A DNA stretch of 64,000 nt from the NCBI RefSeq assembly GCF_000377005.1, contig NZ_AQYB01000033.1, forward strand, positions 124,001-188,000, in the 5' to 3' direction. How positions within the stretch are numbered: the stretch's first letter is position 1; every line of letters starts with the position of its first letter. Below are positions 56,022-64,000 of this stretch, in pieces. The DNA is from Streptococcus minor DSM 17118. Lineage in GTDB: Bacteria > Bacillota > Bacilli > Lactobacillales > Streptococcaceae. The notes beneath the pieces are model-generated. The model searched no databases. It saw only the letters and a list, made by a program, of their open reading frames with translations, and was not told the origin of the DNA. The position numbers and the translations under genes were made by a program.

Positions 56022-59000
56022 ATGAAGAAGAAGGTTATACTACTAAATTTTTTAGGGGTATTATTTTTTTTGACGGTATTTTTCGGGCAGCGAGTGGCTG
56101 CTGATACAGGTCTGTACCGTCTGTATCATCCAGGGTTACAAGTTCACTTGTATACGACAGATAGTAATGAGTACAAGGTTCTTGGAACAAGAGGGTGGAG
56201 TCAGGAGGGATTAGCTTGGACTACTTCCGATAAAAAAGGAGAGACTGTTTACCGTCTATATCATCCAGTTTTAAGAGTACACCTTTATACAAAGGACACA
56301 AATGAGTATAAGGTACTTGCAACAAGAGGCTGGAAACAGGAAGGAGCAAGTTACCGCTCTTATGGTAGCCTGCCTATCTACCGACTGTACCATCCAGGCA
56401 TAAAAAAACACCTTTACACAAAAGATGCAAATGAAAATAAGGTACTGGGTTCAAGAGGCTGGATTCAGGAAGGTATTGCTTTTTATGGTCTAAAAACCAA
56501 TGATAATATTTCCCATCATGATCCAGAAAATAAAGAAGTTTTAATTTCTGGTACAGCAAAAGATTCTGGAAATCAGCTGATTAAAAATACGACACTAACC
56601 TTGGAGATTTCTGGAAAGACAGTTGAGACCATTTCTGTACCTGCAGATGGTTATTTCTATTTTCATGTTGAGAAAAATAAGAACTATACACTAAGCGGGA
56701 AAAATTTCAAAGTTGATATCCTTGCTAAAACAGAGAATGACATTCAGTTGAAAAAGGTGACTGGTCATCTCGATTTAGGTCGTCAGTCCAGTTCATCAGC
56801 TGGCAAAGTTTTGCTTCAGCCATCAACAGCTGATTTAAAAGAAGTTACGAGTTATCAAGTGAATGAATCAGCTAAGCAGGTTGTCATACCAGTGAATCTA
56901 GAAATTCAAACTGGTGATGATATCCTTTTACCTCCTTCTGCTACATACCCAAATGGTTATGTGTTTGAGGTTGTATCAGCTACTAGTAGCAATGGACGTA
57001 CGGTCATTCAGACTAAAGAAACCAGTTTTGAACAGTTGGTCAAACAAGTTTCTATAGAGAAGAAGCAGCGTCTAAATACAAGTCAATTTATAGCTACTAA
57101 AGGTTCTGTCGTCTCTGAAAGTGGAGTAATAGCGGAATCAGGTATTCAAGAAGCAGGACTAAGTATCACTAAAAAGATTGATAATGTGGATATTTCTGTC
57201 ACTGTTTTGGGTGATATTGTAGCAGGGATAAACTACGATTCTCAAAATATTGACGCTACTAATATTTATGTAGTTCCCCAAGTATCTGCGAAGGTAACAG
57301 CTACTTATGATAAGAAAGCTAGCTACAATCAGACAGTTAAATTAGGTACAATTCCAGTTAACTTATATGAAAACCTGCGGGTAAATATTGATGTTTATGC
57401 TTTTATGGAAGCAGAAGGACAAGTGAAAGTAGTTTTTGTCAATGATGCTACAATTAATAGCGAAGTTGGAATTAAAAATAAACAAGCCTATATGAACCCA
57501 TCAACCAATCTTTCGTCTACACTGGACTTGAAAATGAATGGTAAAGTTCGTGTGGGACCAAAGGTTGCGTTTAAACCAGGTATTGCTCAAATTGACTTAG
57601 CTACGTTTGATATAGCAGTCGGCTCAGCTGTTGATGGCCAATTTGAAGCAAAAGTTGTCAGCAAGGATTTGGCAAAACCTACGGTAGAAAAAGCTAAGGG
57701 GAAGGCAACCTTCTTTGCTAATGTCAAATCTGGTTATCATGCTGAAATTGGAAGTAGTAGAGGGAAATCTATCAAGCTAGATGGTCGTTTCAAGGATAAA
57801 GAATTGATGAGATATAGCCTATCAGGAACTACAACTAGCTCATCATCAAACACGAAGCCATCGTCGAGTACGAAGCCATCGTCGAGTACGAAGCCATCAT
57901 CGAGTACGAAACCATCATCGAGTACGAAACCATCGTCGAGTACGAAACCATCATCAAACGATTCCCAGTCAACAACAACTACAACAACGACCACAACAAC
58001 GACAACCGAAACAACAACGACAAGCCCAAATACCAATGTAGATGACATCACAGTTCCAAATACAGTTTCTGATTTTGAATGGATAGATATTGATGATACA
58101 CCGTACTTTAAATCTTATGAGACCTACATTGATTCTTCTAATAAAATCAATTGGTTGAGGGATAAAAAAGGTATTGTGATTACAAAGTACAAGGGTACGA
58201 GAAAAAATGTTCATATCCCTGCGTCTATCAATGGTAAAGACGTTGTCGGAATTGGAACCCTTAGTACAGACAACAAGACTGTCAATGTAACGGGTGTTTT
58301 TGAGGAAAAAGACATTGCACAAGTTCAATTACCAGACTCACTAATATTTATCGGAAAAAGCAGTTTTGAGGGCAATCAACTGACTAACGTTAATCTTCCT
58401 TTGAATCTCATCTTGGTAGCAGAAAATGCATTCTATCGAAATAATATTACTTCTCTCCGGACACAAGGAAATTTGAGTCGGATTTTAGATAGCGCATTCG
58501 CAGAAAATCATATCAAGCAAGTAAACCTACAACACGGTCTAACTTATATTGGTGCAGGTGCTTTTTATCAAAATGCCCTTGAAAGTGTGGTAATACCAGA
58601 CACAGTTGTTACGATTGGTACTATGGATGGAGAAGATGCTGACGGAGCATTTATGAATAATGAATTAACCTCAGTTCAATTATCCAAAAATATTCAAAGG
58701 ATTGGTCAAAATACGTTTGCCTATAATCAAATAACTGAAATCCATTTACCTGCAACCTTGAAAAAGATTGGAAAAGGAGCATTTAGGGAAAATCAACTGA
58801 CAAATATCAGTTTGCCACCTAGTGTCACAGAAATAGATGATGAAGTATTTCAGAATAACCAATTGACGAACGCAAGTATTCCTGCAAGTGTGACAGCCAT
58901 TGGCTCACATGCTTTTTATCGAAATCAGCTAAACAGCATTACTCTTCCGCAAAATCTAACCACCATTGGAGATGGTGCATTTAGTGGAAACCGCCTAGCT

Positions 59001-59489
59001 GGTTTAGACATCCCTAATACTGTGAAATCTATTGGTCAAAATGCCTTTTCTTATAATCAACTCGTGGCATTGATTATTCCATCGAATGTTACGACCATTG
59101 GCGTAGAAGCATTTAGCAATAATTTGTTAACACAAGTTGCTATACAACCTGGTCTCACAAAAATTGAAGGTGGTGTATTCTCAGATAATCAGATAAGCAG
59201 TATCACCATCCCTCTAACGGTCACCGAGATCGAGTACAATGCATTCTTTAACAATCAATTAGCTAGTCTAACTCTTCCAAATTCAGTCACAAGCGTCGGA
59301 CAGCTAGCATTTGCAAATAACCATCTTGTGTCTGTTACGATTCCAAATTCAGTTACCAAGATGGCACTAGGTGCATTTGTAGAAAATAGATTGGAATCAG
59401 TTGAGCTCCCATCTCACTTACAACATCAAGCAGATCCAATCATGCAAGATGTTTTTGACTCAGATGTACGCATCACTTATCGACCATAA
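56022..59489 (+). CDS. Secreted BspA-like leucine-rich-repeat protein
   Basis: The 1155-residue protein has a signal peptide (about 1-28, ending RVAA-D). Three copies of a roughly 44-residue repeat follow, YRLYHPGxxxHLYTxDxNEYKVLxTRGW...EG (about 33-155, DUF5648-like). A long region of unknown fold (160-600), a TKPSSS repeat linker (611-646), a threonine-rich stretch, and at least fifteen BspA-type LRRs (about 760-1130) with IxxxAFxxNxLxxVxxP complete it. There is no LPXTG, choline-binding or membrane anchor at the C-terminus. The role, probably adhesion, is inferred. GGAGG selects ATG 56022. Confidence 0.88.
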   Translation: MKKKVILLNFLGVLFFLTVFFGQRVAADTGLYRLYHPGLQVHLYTTDSNEYKVLGTRGWSQEGLAWTTSDKKGETVYRLYHPVLRVHLYTKDTNEYKVLATRGWKQEGASYRSYGSLPIYRLYHPGIKKHLYTKDANENKVLGSRGWIQEGIAFYGLKTNDNISHHDPENKEVLISGTAKDSGNQLIKNTTLTLEISGKTVETISVPADGYFYFHVEKNKNYTLSGKNFKVDILAKTENDIQLKKVTGHLDLGRQSSSSAGKVLLQPSTADLKEVTSYQVNESAKQVVIPVNLEIQTGDDILLPPSATYPNGYVFEVVSATSSNGRTVIQTKETSFEQLVKQVSIEKKQRLNTSQFIATKGSVVSESGVIAESGIQEAGLSITKKIDNVDISVTVLGDIVAGINYDSQNIDATNIYVVPQVSAKVTATYDKKASYNQTVKLGTIPVNLYENLRVNIDVYAFMEAEGQVKVVFVNDATINSEVGIKNKQAYMNPSTNLSSTLDLKMNGKVRVGPKVAFKPGIAQIDLATFDIAVGSAVDGQFEAKVVSKDLAKPTVEKAKGKATFFANVKSGYHAEIGSSRGKSIKLDGRFKDKELMRYSLSGTTTSSSSNTKPSSSTKPSSSTKPSSSTKPSSSTKPSSSTKPSSNDSQSTTTTTTTTTTTTETTTTSPNTNVDDITVPNTVSDFEWIDIDDTPYFKSYETYIDSSNKINWLRDKKGIVITKYKGTRKNVHIPASINGKDVVGIGTLSTDNKTVNVTGVFEEKDIAQVQLPDSLIFIGKSSFEGNQLTNVNLPLNLILVAENAFYRNNITSLRTQGNLSRILDSAFAENHIKQVNLQHGLTYIGAGAFYQNALESVVIPDTVVTIGTMDGEDADGAFMNNELTSVQLSKNIQRIGQNTFAYNQITEIHLPATLKKIGKGAFRENQLTNISLPPSVTEIDDEVFQNNQLTNASIPASVTAIGSHAFYRNQLNSITLPQNLTTIGDGAFSGNRLAGLDIPNTVKSIGQNAFSYNQLVALIIPSNVTTIGVEAFSNNLLTQVAIQPGLTKIEGGVFSDNQISSITIPLTVTEIEYNAFFNNQLASLTLPNSVTSVGQLAFANNHLVSVTIPNSVTKMALGAFVENRLESVELPSHLQHQADPIMQDVFDSDVRITYRP
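57852..57959 (+). repeat. 18-base tandem repeat encoding TKPSSS
   Basis: Six units of ACGAAGCCATCGTCGAGT and close variants encode the TKPSSS linker of the LRR protein, the last unit diverged (ending TCAAAC). The near identity of units predicts copy-number variation between strains, changing the spacer length between the N-terminal region and the LRR domain. Confidence 0.9.
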
Positions 59490-59496
59490 TGTCTTA

Positions 59497-59524
59497 ATCC
59501 CTCATCAAATGGTGAGGGATTTTT
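59497..59524 (+). terminator. Terminator of the LRR protein gene
   Basis: ATCCCTCA (59497-59504) and TGAGGGAT (59513-59520), followed by TTTT. Confidence 0.8.
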
Positions 59525-59539
59525 AGTTTTGACTTCATG

Positions 59540-59548
59540 TGGTATAAT
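59540..59548 (+). promoter_or_regulatory. Extended -10 promoter abutting the methyltransferase start codon
   Basis: TGGTATAAT (59540-59548) ends only 6 bases before the ATG at 59555. Transcription normally begins about 7 bases after a -10, so the first transcribed base would be the A of the ATG. No -35 at the right spacing is seen, which is typical for extended -10 promoters. Confidence 0.6.
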
Positions 59549-59554
59549 CATACC

Positions 59555-60316
59555 ATGATTATTTCAACAAGCTCTAGACTGACAATAGCTCTGGAAAAAC
59601 AGGCCCTTGAACTGGCCGCAACATTAAACCTTGAATACATACCGCGCAAGAAACGCTCTTTAGCCCAGTTACAGGAAATTCACGGTTCTGTACTTTTGGT
59701 GACACAGGAAAGACTGAGCTTAGAGTATCGAAATGGCCATTCCTTTGCTTTTCATCCGGATACAGCCATGTTGCGGATGAAAGCGCCACGTGATCCCTTG
59801 ATAGAGATAGTTGGTTCAGAAAAAATGTCTGTTTTAGACACCACTATGGGATTGGCCAGTGATGCGATTGTTTTGTCCTATGCAGGGCATGAGGTGACAG
59901 CCCTAGAAAGTCAACCTCTCATCCATACCATTGTTGCGCGTGGTCTGCAAACCTTTGAGACGGGTCATCCAGCCATCAATCAAGCCATGAGAAGAATTCG
60001 CACCCACTGCATTGATTCCCTATCTTTCTTGAAAAACCAGTCCGATCATTCTGTTGACATTATTTATTGCGATCCCATGTTTTCTGAAAACATCACCGAA
60101 TCAGAAAATCTCTCTGGATTAAAGCCTTTGGCTAATTATAAAAAACTATCGATAGAATTTCTGACAGAATGCAAGCGAGTGGCCAGGAAAAAAATTATTC
60201 TCAAGGCTCACTTTAGAGACACAGTCTTCGAAGACTTTGGTTTTGTACGCTATGTTAGACCGTATCAGAAGTTTCATTATGGCGAAATTATGTTAGGAGA
60301 AGAAGATGCAAGCTAG
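59555..60316 (+). CDS. Class I SAM-dependent methyltransferase, RsmJ-like
   Basis: The 253-residue methyltransferase has SAM motif I VLDTTMGLASDAIVLSYAG (about 93-111), EVTALESQPLIH and motif IV VDIIYCDPMF. This pattern resembles RsmJ-type 16S rRNA methyltransferases (UPF0341), but the Gram-positive members are not well studied. The frame from 59537 would start upstream of the -10 and is rejected. The downstream DUF4298 gene overlaps by 11 bases. Confidence 0.75.
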   Translation: MIISTSSRLTIALEKQALELAATLNLEYIPRKKRSLAQLQEIHGSVLLVTQERLSLEYRNGHSFAFHPDTAMLRMKAPRDPLIEIVGSEKMSVLDTTMGLASDAIVLSYAGHEVTALESQPLIHTIVARGLQTFETGHPAINQAMRRIRTHCIDSLSFLKNQSDHSVDIIYCDPMFSENITESENLSGLKPLANYKKLSIEFLTECKRVARKKIILKAHFRDTVFEDFGFVRYVRPYQKFHYGEIMLGEEDAS

Positions 60317-60602
60317 GAATCGCGTGAAAAAGATGGAAAAAATCCTCAATCGTCAGTTGTATTTGACAGATCAGTTGACGACTCTTTTAACAGAAGTAGA
60401 GGATTCTCAGGATGATTTTAATGCACTCTTGGCCTATTATCAGAGCCAGACTTATATGGAAGACTTATCCTTGGAAGAAAAAGGTCATTTTAACGATTTA
60501 CCTCGTGGAATTTTGAGTGAGGATGGCATCTACAATTTACTCTTTGATAGGAGAGAATTATCTGAGAAACTCTATAAAGTGGCCAATGAACTAGAACTTT
60601 AA
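60306..60602 (+). CDS. DUF4298 family protein
   Basis: The 98-residue, mostly helical, acidic protein contains the DUF4298 signature LPRGILSEDGIYNLLFDRREL near the C-terminus (split: LPRGILSEDG, IYNLLFDRREL). Function is unknown. It overlaps the methyltransferase gene by 11 bases, so they are co-translated. The ATG at 60306 follows AGGAGAAG; an internal ATG at 60333 is also possible. Confidence 0.78.
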   Translation: MQARNRVKKMEKILNRQLYLTDQLTTLLTEVEDSQDDFNALLAYYQSQTYMEDLSLEEKGHFNDLPRGILSEDGIYNLLFDRRELSEKLYKVANELEL

Positions 60603-60632
60603 AAATAATTTTAGACTGTCAAGTTTTTTTCT

Positions 60633-60660
60633 TGACACTCTGATTTATTATGCTATAATG
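60633..60660 (+). promoter_or_regulatory. rpsP promoter
   Basis: TTGACA (60633-60638) and TATAAT (60655-60660) are both consensus, with 16-base spacing. The -35 is one arm of TGTCAAG...CTTGACA (60618-60638), which may also end the upstream transcript. Confidence 0.85.
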
Positions 60661-60722
60661 GTTAAAGTGAGTTGAAAGACTCAAACAAAAATATTAAATA
60701 TTAGAAAAGAGACATACCTAAA

Positions 60723-60995
60723 ATGGCAGTAAAAATCCGTTTGACTCGCATGGGTTCTAAAAAGAAACCTTTCTACCGTATCAATGTGGCTGATTCACGT
60801 TCTCCACGTGATGGTCGCTTTATCGAAACTGTTGGTACTTACAACCCATTGGTTGCAGAAAACCAAGTAACTCTTAAAGAAGATCGTATTCTTGACTGGT
60901 TGGCAAAAGGTGCGCAACCTTCAGATACTGTTCGTAGCATCCTTTCAAATGCTGGTGTGATGAAGAAATTCCACAACCAAAAATTCTCAAAATAA
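60723..60995 (+). CDS. rpsP: 30S ribosomal protein S16
   Basis: The 90-residue protein opens [20 protein letters not shown] and contains [20 protein letters not shown], the standard S16 signature. It is of normal length, behind a consensus promoter suited to high expression. It leads the rpsP-khpA pair. Confidence 0.98.
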   Translation: MAVKIRLTRMGSKKKPFYRINVADSRSPRDGRFIETVGTYNPLVAENQVTLKEDRILDWLAKGAQPSDTVRSILSNAGVMKKFHNQKFSK

Positions 60996-61025
60996 TCTCA
61001 GAATAAGAAGTAAGCGAGAACACTT

Positions 61026-61265
61026 ATGGACATGATTGAAAATCTTATTATTGCAATTGTGAAACCCTTGATTTCACAACCGGATAGCTTAACGATTAAA
61101 ATCGTTGATACACCTGAATTTTTAGAATACCATTTGGATCTGGATCAGTCTGATATCGGTCGTGTTATTGGTAGAAAAGGTCGCACAATTTCTGCGATTA
61201 GAACGATTGTCTACTCTGTTCCAACAAGTGATAAAAAAGTTCGTCTTGTTATTGATGAGAAATAA
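61026..61265 (+). CDS. khpA: KH-domain RNA-binding protein KhpA
   Basis: The 79-residue protein is a single type II KH domain with the GxxG loop in [16 protein letters not shown] (about residues 47-62). KhpA pairs with KhpB/EloR in streptococci to control cell elongation and binds small RNAs. The position directly after rpsP is conserved in Firmicutes. Almost the whole sequence matches my memory of the pneumococcal protein. Confidence 0.94.
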   Translation: MDMIENLIIAIVKPLISQPDSLTIKIVDTPEFLEYHLDLDQSDIGRVIGRKGRTISAIRTIVYSVPTSDKKVRLVIDEK

Positions 61266-61269
61266 ACAT

Positions 61270-61296
61270 AATGGTCCTTTTTGGATCATTTTTTAT
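61270..61296 (+). terminator. khpA terminator
   Basis: AATGGTCC (61270-61277) and GGATCATT (61283-61290), followed by six T. Confidence 0.82.
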
Positions 61297-61361
61297 TGTT
61301 CTCAAACGAATCACCGGAAGTTACCAGCCTATCTAAGACAGTTTATTCACTTCTAATCCTG

Positions 61362-61390
61362 TTGAGAAAATACCCTGTTCATGTTAGAAT
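61362..61390 (+). promoter_or_regulatory. rimM-trmD promoter
   Basis: TTGAGA (61362-61367) and TAGAAT (61385-61390) have 17-base spacing, 27 bases before rimM. Confidence 0.65.
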
Positions 61391-61417
61391 AGAGAAAATA
61401 TTTGTTTTGGAGAGTCT

Positions 61418-61936
61418 ATGAATTATTTTAATGTTGGCAAAATCGTCAATACCCAAGGTTTGCAAGGTGAGCTACGAGTGATGAGTGTGACAGATTTTGC
61501 AGAAGAACGCTTTAAGAAGGGAAGCAAGCTGTCTCTTTTTAATGAAAAAGACCACTTTGTGATGGAAGTGGAAGTTGCTAGTCATCGTAAGCAGAAGAAT
61601 TTTGACATCGTCAAATTCAAAGGACTATATCATATCAATGATGTGGAAAAATACAAGGGCCACTCCCTCAAGGTGGCTGAGGAAGACCTGGCTAATTTGG
61701 GTGAGGATGAGTTTTACTATCATGAGATTATCGGTCTGGATGTCTATGAAAAGGATATTCTTATCGGTCAAATTAAGGAGATTTTGCAACCAGGTGCAAA
61801 TGATGTCTGGGTGGTTCAGCGAAAAGGGAAGCGCGATCTTCTTTTACCCTATATTCCGCCTGTCGTCCTCAAGGTTGATATTCCAAATGGCCGTGTAGAA
61901 GTGGATATCATGGAAGGATTGGATGATGAAGATTGA
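61418..61936 (+). CDS. rimM: 16S rRNA processing protein RimM
   Basis: The 172-residue 30S assembly factor binds S19. It has an N-terminal RimM domain starting [19 protein letters not shown] and a C-terminal PRC-barrel with [11 protein letters not shown]...[13 protein letters not shown]. It overlaps trmD by 14 bases. TTTGGAGAG is the ribosome site. Confidence 0.96.
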   Translation: MNYFNVGKIVNTQGLQGELRVMSVTDFAEERFKKGSKLSLFNEKDHFVMEVEVASHRKQKNFDIVKFKGLYHINDVEKYKGHSLKVAEEDLANLGEDEFYYHEIIGLDVYEKDILIGQIKEILQPGANDVWVVQRKGKRDLLLPYIPPVVLKVDIPNGRVEVDIMEGLDDED

Positions 61937-62645
61937 TATTTTAACGCTCTTTCCAGAAATGTTTGCCCCACTAGAGCACTCTATCGTCGGAAAAGCCAAG
62001 GAAAAGGGCTTGCTAGAGATTACCTATCACAATTTTCGTGACTATGCTGAGAAAGCGCGTCACGTAGATGATGAGCCCTACGGTGGTGGACAAGGCATGT
62101 TGCTCCGAGCGCAGCCGATTTTTGATACCATTGAGAAGATTGATGCCAAGCAGCCTCGGATTATCTTGCTAGATCCAGCTGGCCGCCGCTTTGATCAGGC
62201 CTTTGCGGAAGAATTGGCCCGGGAAGAGCAGTTGATTTTCATTTGTGGCCACTATGAAGGGTATGATGAGCGCATCAAGACTCTAGTGACAGACGAGATT
62301 TCACTAGGAGATTTTGTTCTTACAGGTGGTGAGCTAGCTGCCATGACCATGGTGGATGCCACAGTCCGCCTGATTCCAGAGGTGATTGGCAAGGAGGCCA
62401 GCCACCAGGATGACAGCTTTTCTTCTGGGCTCTTGGAATATCCTCAGTATACACGCCCTTACGATTTTCGGGGGATGACCGTGCCAGATGTCTTGATGAG
62501 TGGCCACCATGAGAATATCCGCAAGTGGCGTCTCTATGAAAGTTTTAAAAAAACCTACCAACGCAGGCCTGACTTGTTGGAAAACTATACTTTTTCTGAT
62601 GAAGAAAGGGCCATTTTGGACCAGATTAAGGAAGAATTGCAATGA
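61923..62645 (+). CDS. trmD: tRNA (guanine-N1)-methyltransferase
   Basis: The 240-residue SPOUT-class enzyme methylates G37 in tRNAs reading CNN and GGN codons. The knotted SAM site is [13 protein letters not shown] and [15 protein letters not shown]; the YGGGQGML loop lies near residue 57. The start may be ATG 61923 or the next ATG at 61926. It ends overlapping the hydrolase gene by 4 bases. Confidence 0.97.
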   Translation: MMKIDILTLFPEMFAPLEHSIVGKAKEKGLLEITYHNFRDYAEKARHVDDEPYGGGQGMLLRAQPIFDTIEKIDAKQPRIILLDPAGRRFDQAFAEELAREEQLIFICGHYEGYDERIKTLVTDEISLGDFVLTGGELAAMTMVDATVRLIPEVIGKEASHQDDSFSSGLLEYPQYTRPYDFRGMTVPDVLMSGHHENIRKWRLYESFKKTYQRRPDLLENYTFSDEERAILDQIKEELQ

Positions 62646-63265
62646 AAATTCTCTGTCTGCATGGCATCGGACAAACAGGCCAGGCCTGGAAGCAAGTGAT
62701 GGACTTCTTGCCAGAACATGATCTTGTGGCACTTGAATTATTTGAAAATGGCCGTCTGCCAGAAGATTACCAGCATCTGGTGGCCAAAGTGCGCGGCCTT
62801 CTGGAGGCTGAACAAGACGACTTTATCCTGCTGGGTCTGTCTTTAGGGGCCAGTTTGATTTATAGCCTTTTGGATCAGCCTCTGGCTCGTCTTAAAGGGA
62901 TTGTAGCCTGTGCAGGGCAGTATAAGCTAAAGGGAAATCTTCCTTACCAGCTGCAAGGCTTCATTTTCAAAGTCATGCCAGGATCTGCCTTTGCCAAAAA
63001 AGGCTTTGATAAGGCCAACTTGATTGGCTTTTATGAGTCCATGATGGGCTTGGATTTGACAGAGGCACTCAGCAAGAGCCAGTTGCCTGCCTTGGTGGTT
63101 TGCGGTCAGAAGGATTTCTTTAATGTCAAGTCTTCAAAAGCGGTAGCAAGCCTCATGCCAAAGGCTCAATTTCAGATGATTCCAGCTGCTGGCCATCTCC
63201 TGACGGATGATGCACCTGAGGCCTTGGCTGATTTGGTGCGAGGATTTTTAGCACAAGTTAAGTAG
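62642..63265 (+). CDS. Alpha/beta hydrolase
   Basis: The 207-residue alpha/beta-hydrolase-fold protein has a nucleophile elbow GLSLGAS (Ser near residue 63), an acid in [14 protein letters not shown], and the final histidine in [11 protein letters not shown]. The oxyanion region is [11 protein letters not shown]. Substrate unknown; it resembles small carboxylesterases. The ATG overlaps the trmD stop, so it is translationally coupled to rimM-trmD. Confidence 0.85.
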   Translation: MKILCLHGIGQTGQAWKQVMDFLPEHDLVALELFENGRLPEDYQHLVAKVRGLLEAEQDDFILLGLSLGASLIYSLLDQPLARLKGIVACAGQYKLKGNLPYQLQGFIFKVMPGSAFAKKGFDKANLIGFYESMMGLDLTEALSKSQLPALVVCGQKDFFNVKSSKAVASLMPKAQFQMIPAAGHLLTDDAPEALADLVRGFLAQVK

Positions 63266-63274
63266 CAAATAGAA

Positions 63275-63308
63275 AAGTTCAGAAGCACTGTCACGAGGTG
63301 CTTCTTCT
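63275..63308 (+). terminator. Hairpin between the hydrolase and the aminotransferase gene
   Basis: AGAAGCAC followed by GTGCTTCT across about 10 bases gives a stem near 63282-63308, but no T-run follows. It could be a weak terminator or attenuator before the next gene. Confidence 0.35.
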
Positions 63309-63325
63309 GGTAGAAAGGAAGAAAA

Positions 63326-64000
63326 ATGGTTCAATTTAGAAAAGATTTGGAAGACTTTGAGAGTTATAAGATTGAAAAGATAGCCAAACACAATCTAGGT
63401 GACAATGAAAACCGGCTGATTGACTGGTCTGGTCTACTGGAAGAGGCTATGACAGATATTTCCCTTTCTGACTTGCTCTACTATGGAGACAATCAGTATA
63501 GCGACCTCATCAACGCCTATGCAGCCTATATTGGAGTAAAACCAAGGCAGGTAGTGCAAGGAGTTGGATCTGACCAGATGATTCATACGATTATCACTAC
63601 ATTTTTGAAAGCTGGTGATGTTATTTTAACGGTGGAACCTGATTTCTTCATGTATTCTGTTTTTTCTCAAATTCATGGCGTGAATATCTCATCCTATCCG
63701 CTCGATTGGCAGAATGGACTCCCGAGTTTGTCTGCAGATAAAATCTTGGCTTATGCAACAGAAGTCGACGCTAAGCTCATTATGTTGTCCAATCCTAACA
63801 ATCCCCTATCAATGGCTTTTGAAGTAACAGAATTGGAAAAAATTATAGCTGGCTTCAATGGTCTAGTGGTAGTCGATGAGGCCTATATTGACTTTGCAGA
63901 TATAGATTCCTTGGTAGATAAAATCAATATTTATGATAACTTGATTGTACTACGAACTTTATCAAAAGCCTTTGGTCTCGCAGGTCTGCGTATGGGATTT
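63326..64000 (+). CDS. Histidinol-phosphate aminotransferase-like enzyme (partial, cut by window end)
   Basis: An ATG at 63326 with GAAAGGAAG upstream opens a frame still open at the window end (225 codons). It reads as a fold-type I aminotransferase of the HisC class: GVGSDQMIHTIITTFLKAGD, then VEPDFFMYSVF, MLSNPNNPLSMAFE, VVDEAYIDFAD and the PLP lysine in RTLSKAFGLAGLRMGF. HisC-like enzymes use histidinol phosphate or aromatic amino acids. No other his gene is in view, so the substrate is open. Confidence 0.85.
   Translation, partial: MVQFRKDLEDFESYKIEKIAKHNLGDNENRLIDWSGLLEEAMTDISLSDLLYYGDNQYSDLINAYAAYIGVKPRQVVQGVGSDQMIHTIITTFLKAGDVILTVEPDFFMYSVFSQIHGVNISSYPLDWQNGLPSLSADKILAYATEVDAKLIMLSNPNNPLSMAFEVTELEKIIAGFNGLVVVDEAYIDFADIDSLVDKINIYDNLIVLRTLSKAFGLAGLRMGF

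Noticed and set aside
57852..57959. Possible CRISPR-like direct repeats
   Set aside because: Repeats are contiguous, 18 bases, in frame and encode protein; there are no spacers and no cas genes.
57737..58051. Minus-strand frame rich in repeated valine and DDGFVL units
   Set aside because: It is the antisense reading of the TKPSSS and threonine repeats in the LRR gene.

Overview
The window looks like a low-GC Firmicute chromosome, almost certainly a Streptococcus. Supporting features are a streptococcal-type capsule (cps) locus starting cpsA-B-C-D-E behind a divergent CpsY-type LysR gene, the order ung-mutX-pyrC-plsY-parE-parC-ilvE downstream of it, PyrR-type pyrimidine attenuators, KhpA, a DUF2969 protein, and strong AGGAGG-type ribosome sites. 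The gene order resembles that around the group B streptococcal capsule locus, but the species cannot be fixed from sequence reading alone.

Layout. 1-3980 (minus strand): glycogen operon glgC-glgD-glgA followed by the 5' end of what is probably glgB, with a likely CcpA (cre) site at the promoter. 4103-20347: cpsY (minus) and the divergent capsule operon: regulatory/export genes cpsABCD, initiating transferase cpsE, flippase wzx, a frameshifted UDP-galactopyranose mutase, a DUF4422 glycosyltransferase, polymerase wzy, two LicD-type phosphotransferases, a GT2 transferase, an unusual SDR-cytidylyltransferase fusion and an acyltransferase. The set predicts a Wzy-dependent, phosphodiester-decorated, probably galactofuranose-containing and O-acylated polysaccharide. 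20430-27934: pyrK-pyrD-ybaK-like and pyrF-pyrE units, each behind a PyrR attenuator, then ung, a Nudix gene, a MazG-like gene and pyrC. 27929-36735: plsY (minus), parE, a YkvA-family gene, parC, a stand-alone HIRAN gene, a membrane-anchored propeller-like protein, ilvE and a DUF2969 gene.

36787-47768: tRNA-Tyr, tRNA-Gln, rpsA, tRNA-Arg, a threonine-aldolase-like gene, cysteine desulfurase plus thiI (tRNA thiolation), an acyl-adenylate ligase plus GNAT pair of unknown role, rplU-rpmA without the usual prp gene between them, and a second CpsY-like LysR gene followed by lspA and an rluD-type pseudouridine synthase. 47849-55254: a PhnA-like zinc-ribbon gene, a Pr6Pr-family membrane gene and the PyrR-regulated pyrR-pyrB-carA-carB operon. 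55307-64000: a GrpB-family gene, a 1155-residue secreted leucine-rich-repeat protein, an RsmJ-like methyltransferase that appears to be read from a leaderless mRNA, a DUF4298 gene, rpsP-khpA, rimM-trmD, an alpha/beta hydrolase and the 5' part of a HisC-like aminotransferase cut by the window end.

Together the pyr genes encode all steps of UMP synthesis, from carbamoyl phosphate (carAB) through pyrB, pyrC, pyrD/K and pyrE to pyrF. Three of the pyr transcription units carry PyrR-loop leaders. UTP and CTP made by this pathway feed the nucleotide-sugar and CDP-activated donors of the neighbouring capsule locus. No insertion sequence, prophage or CRISPR array was seen.
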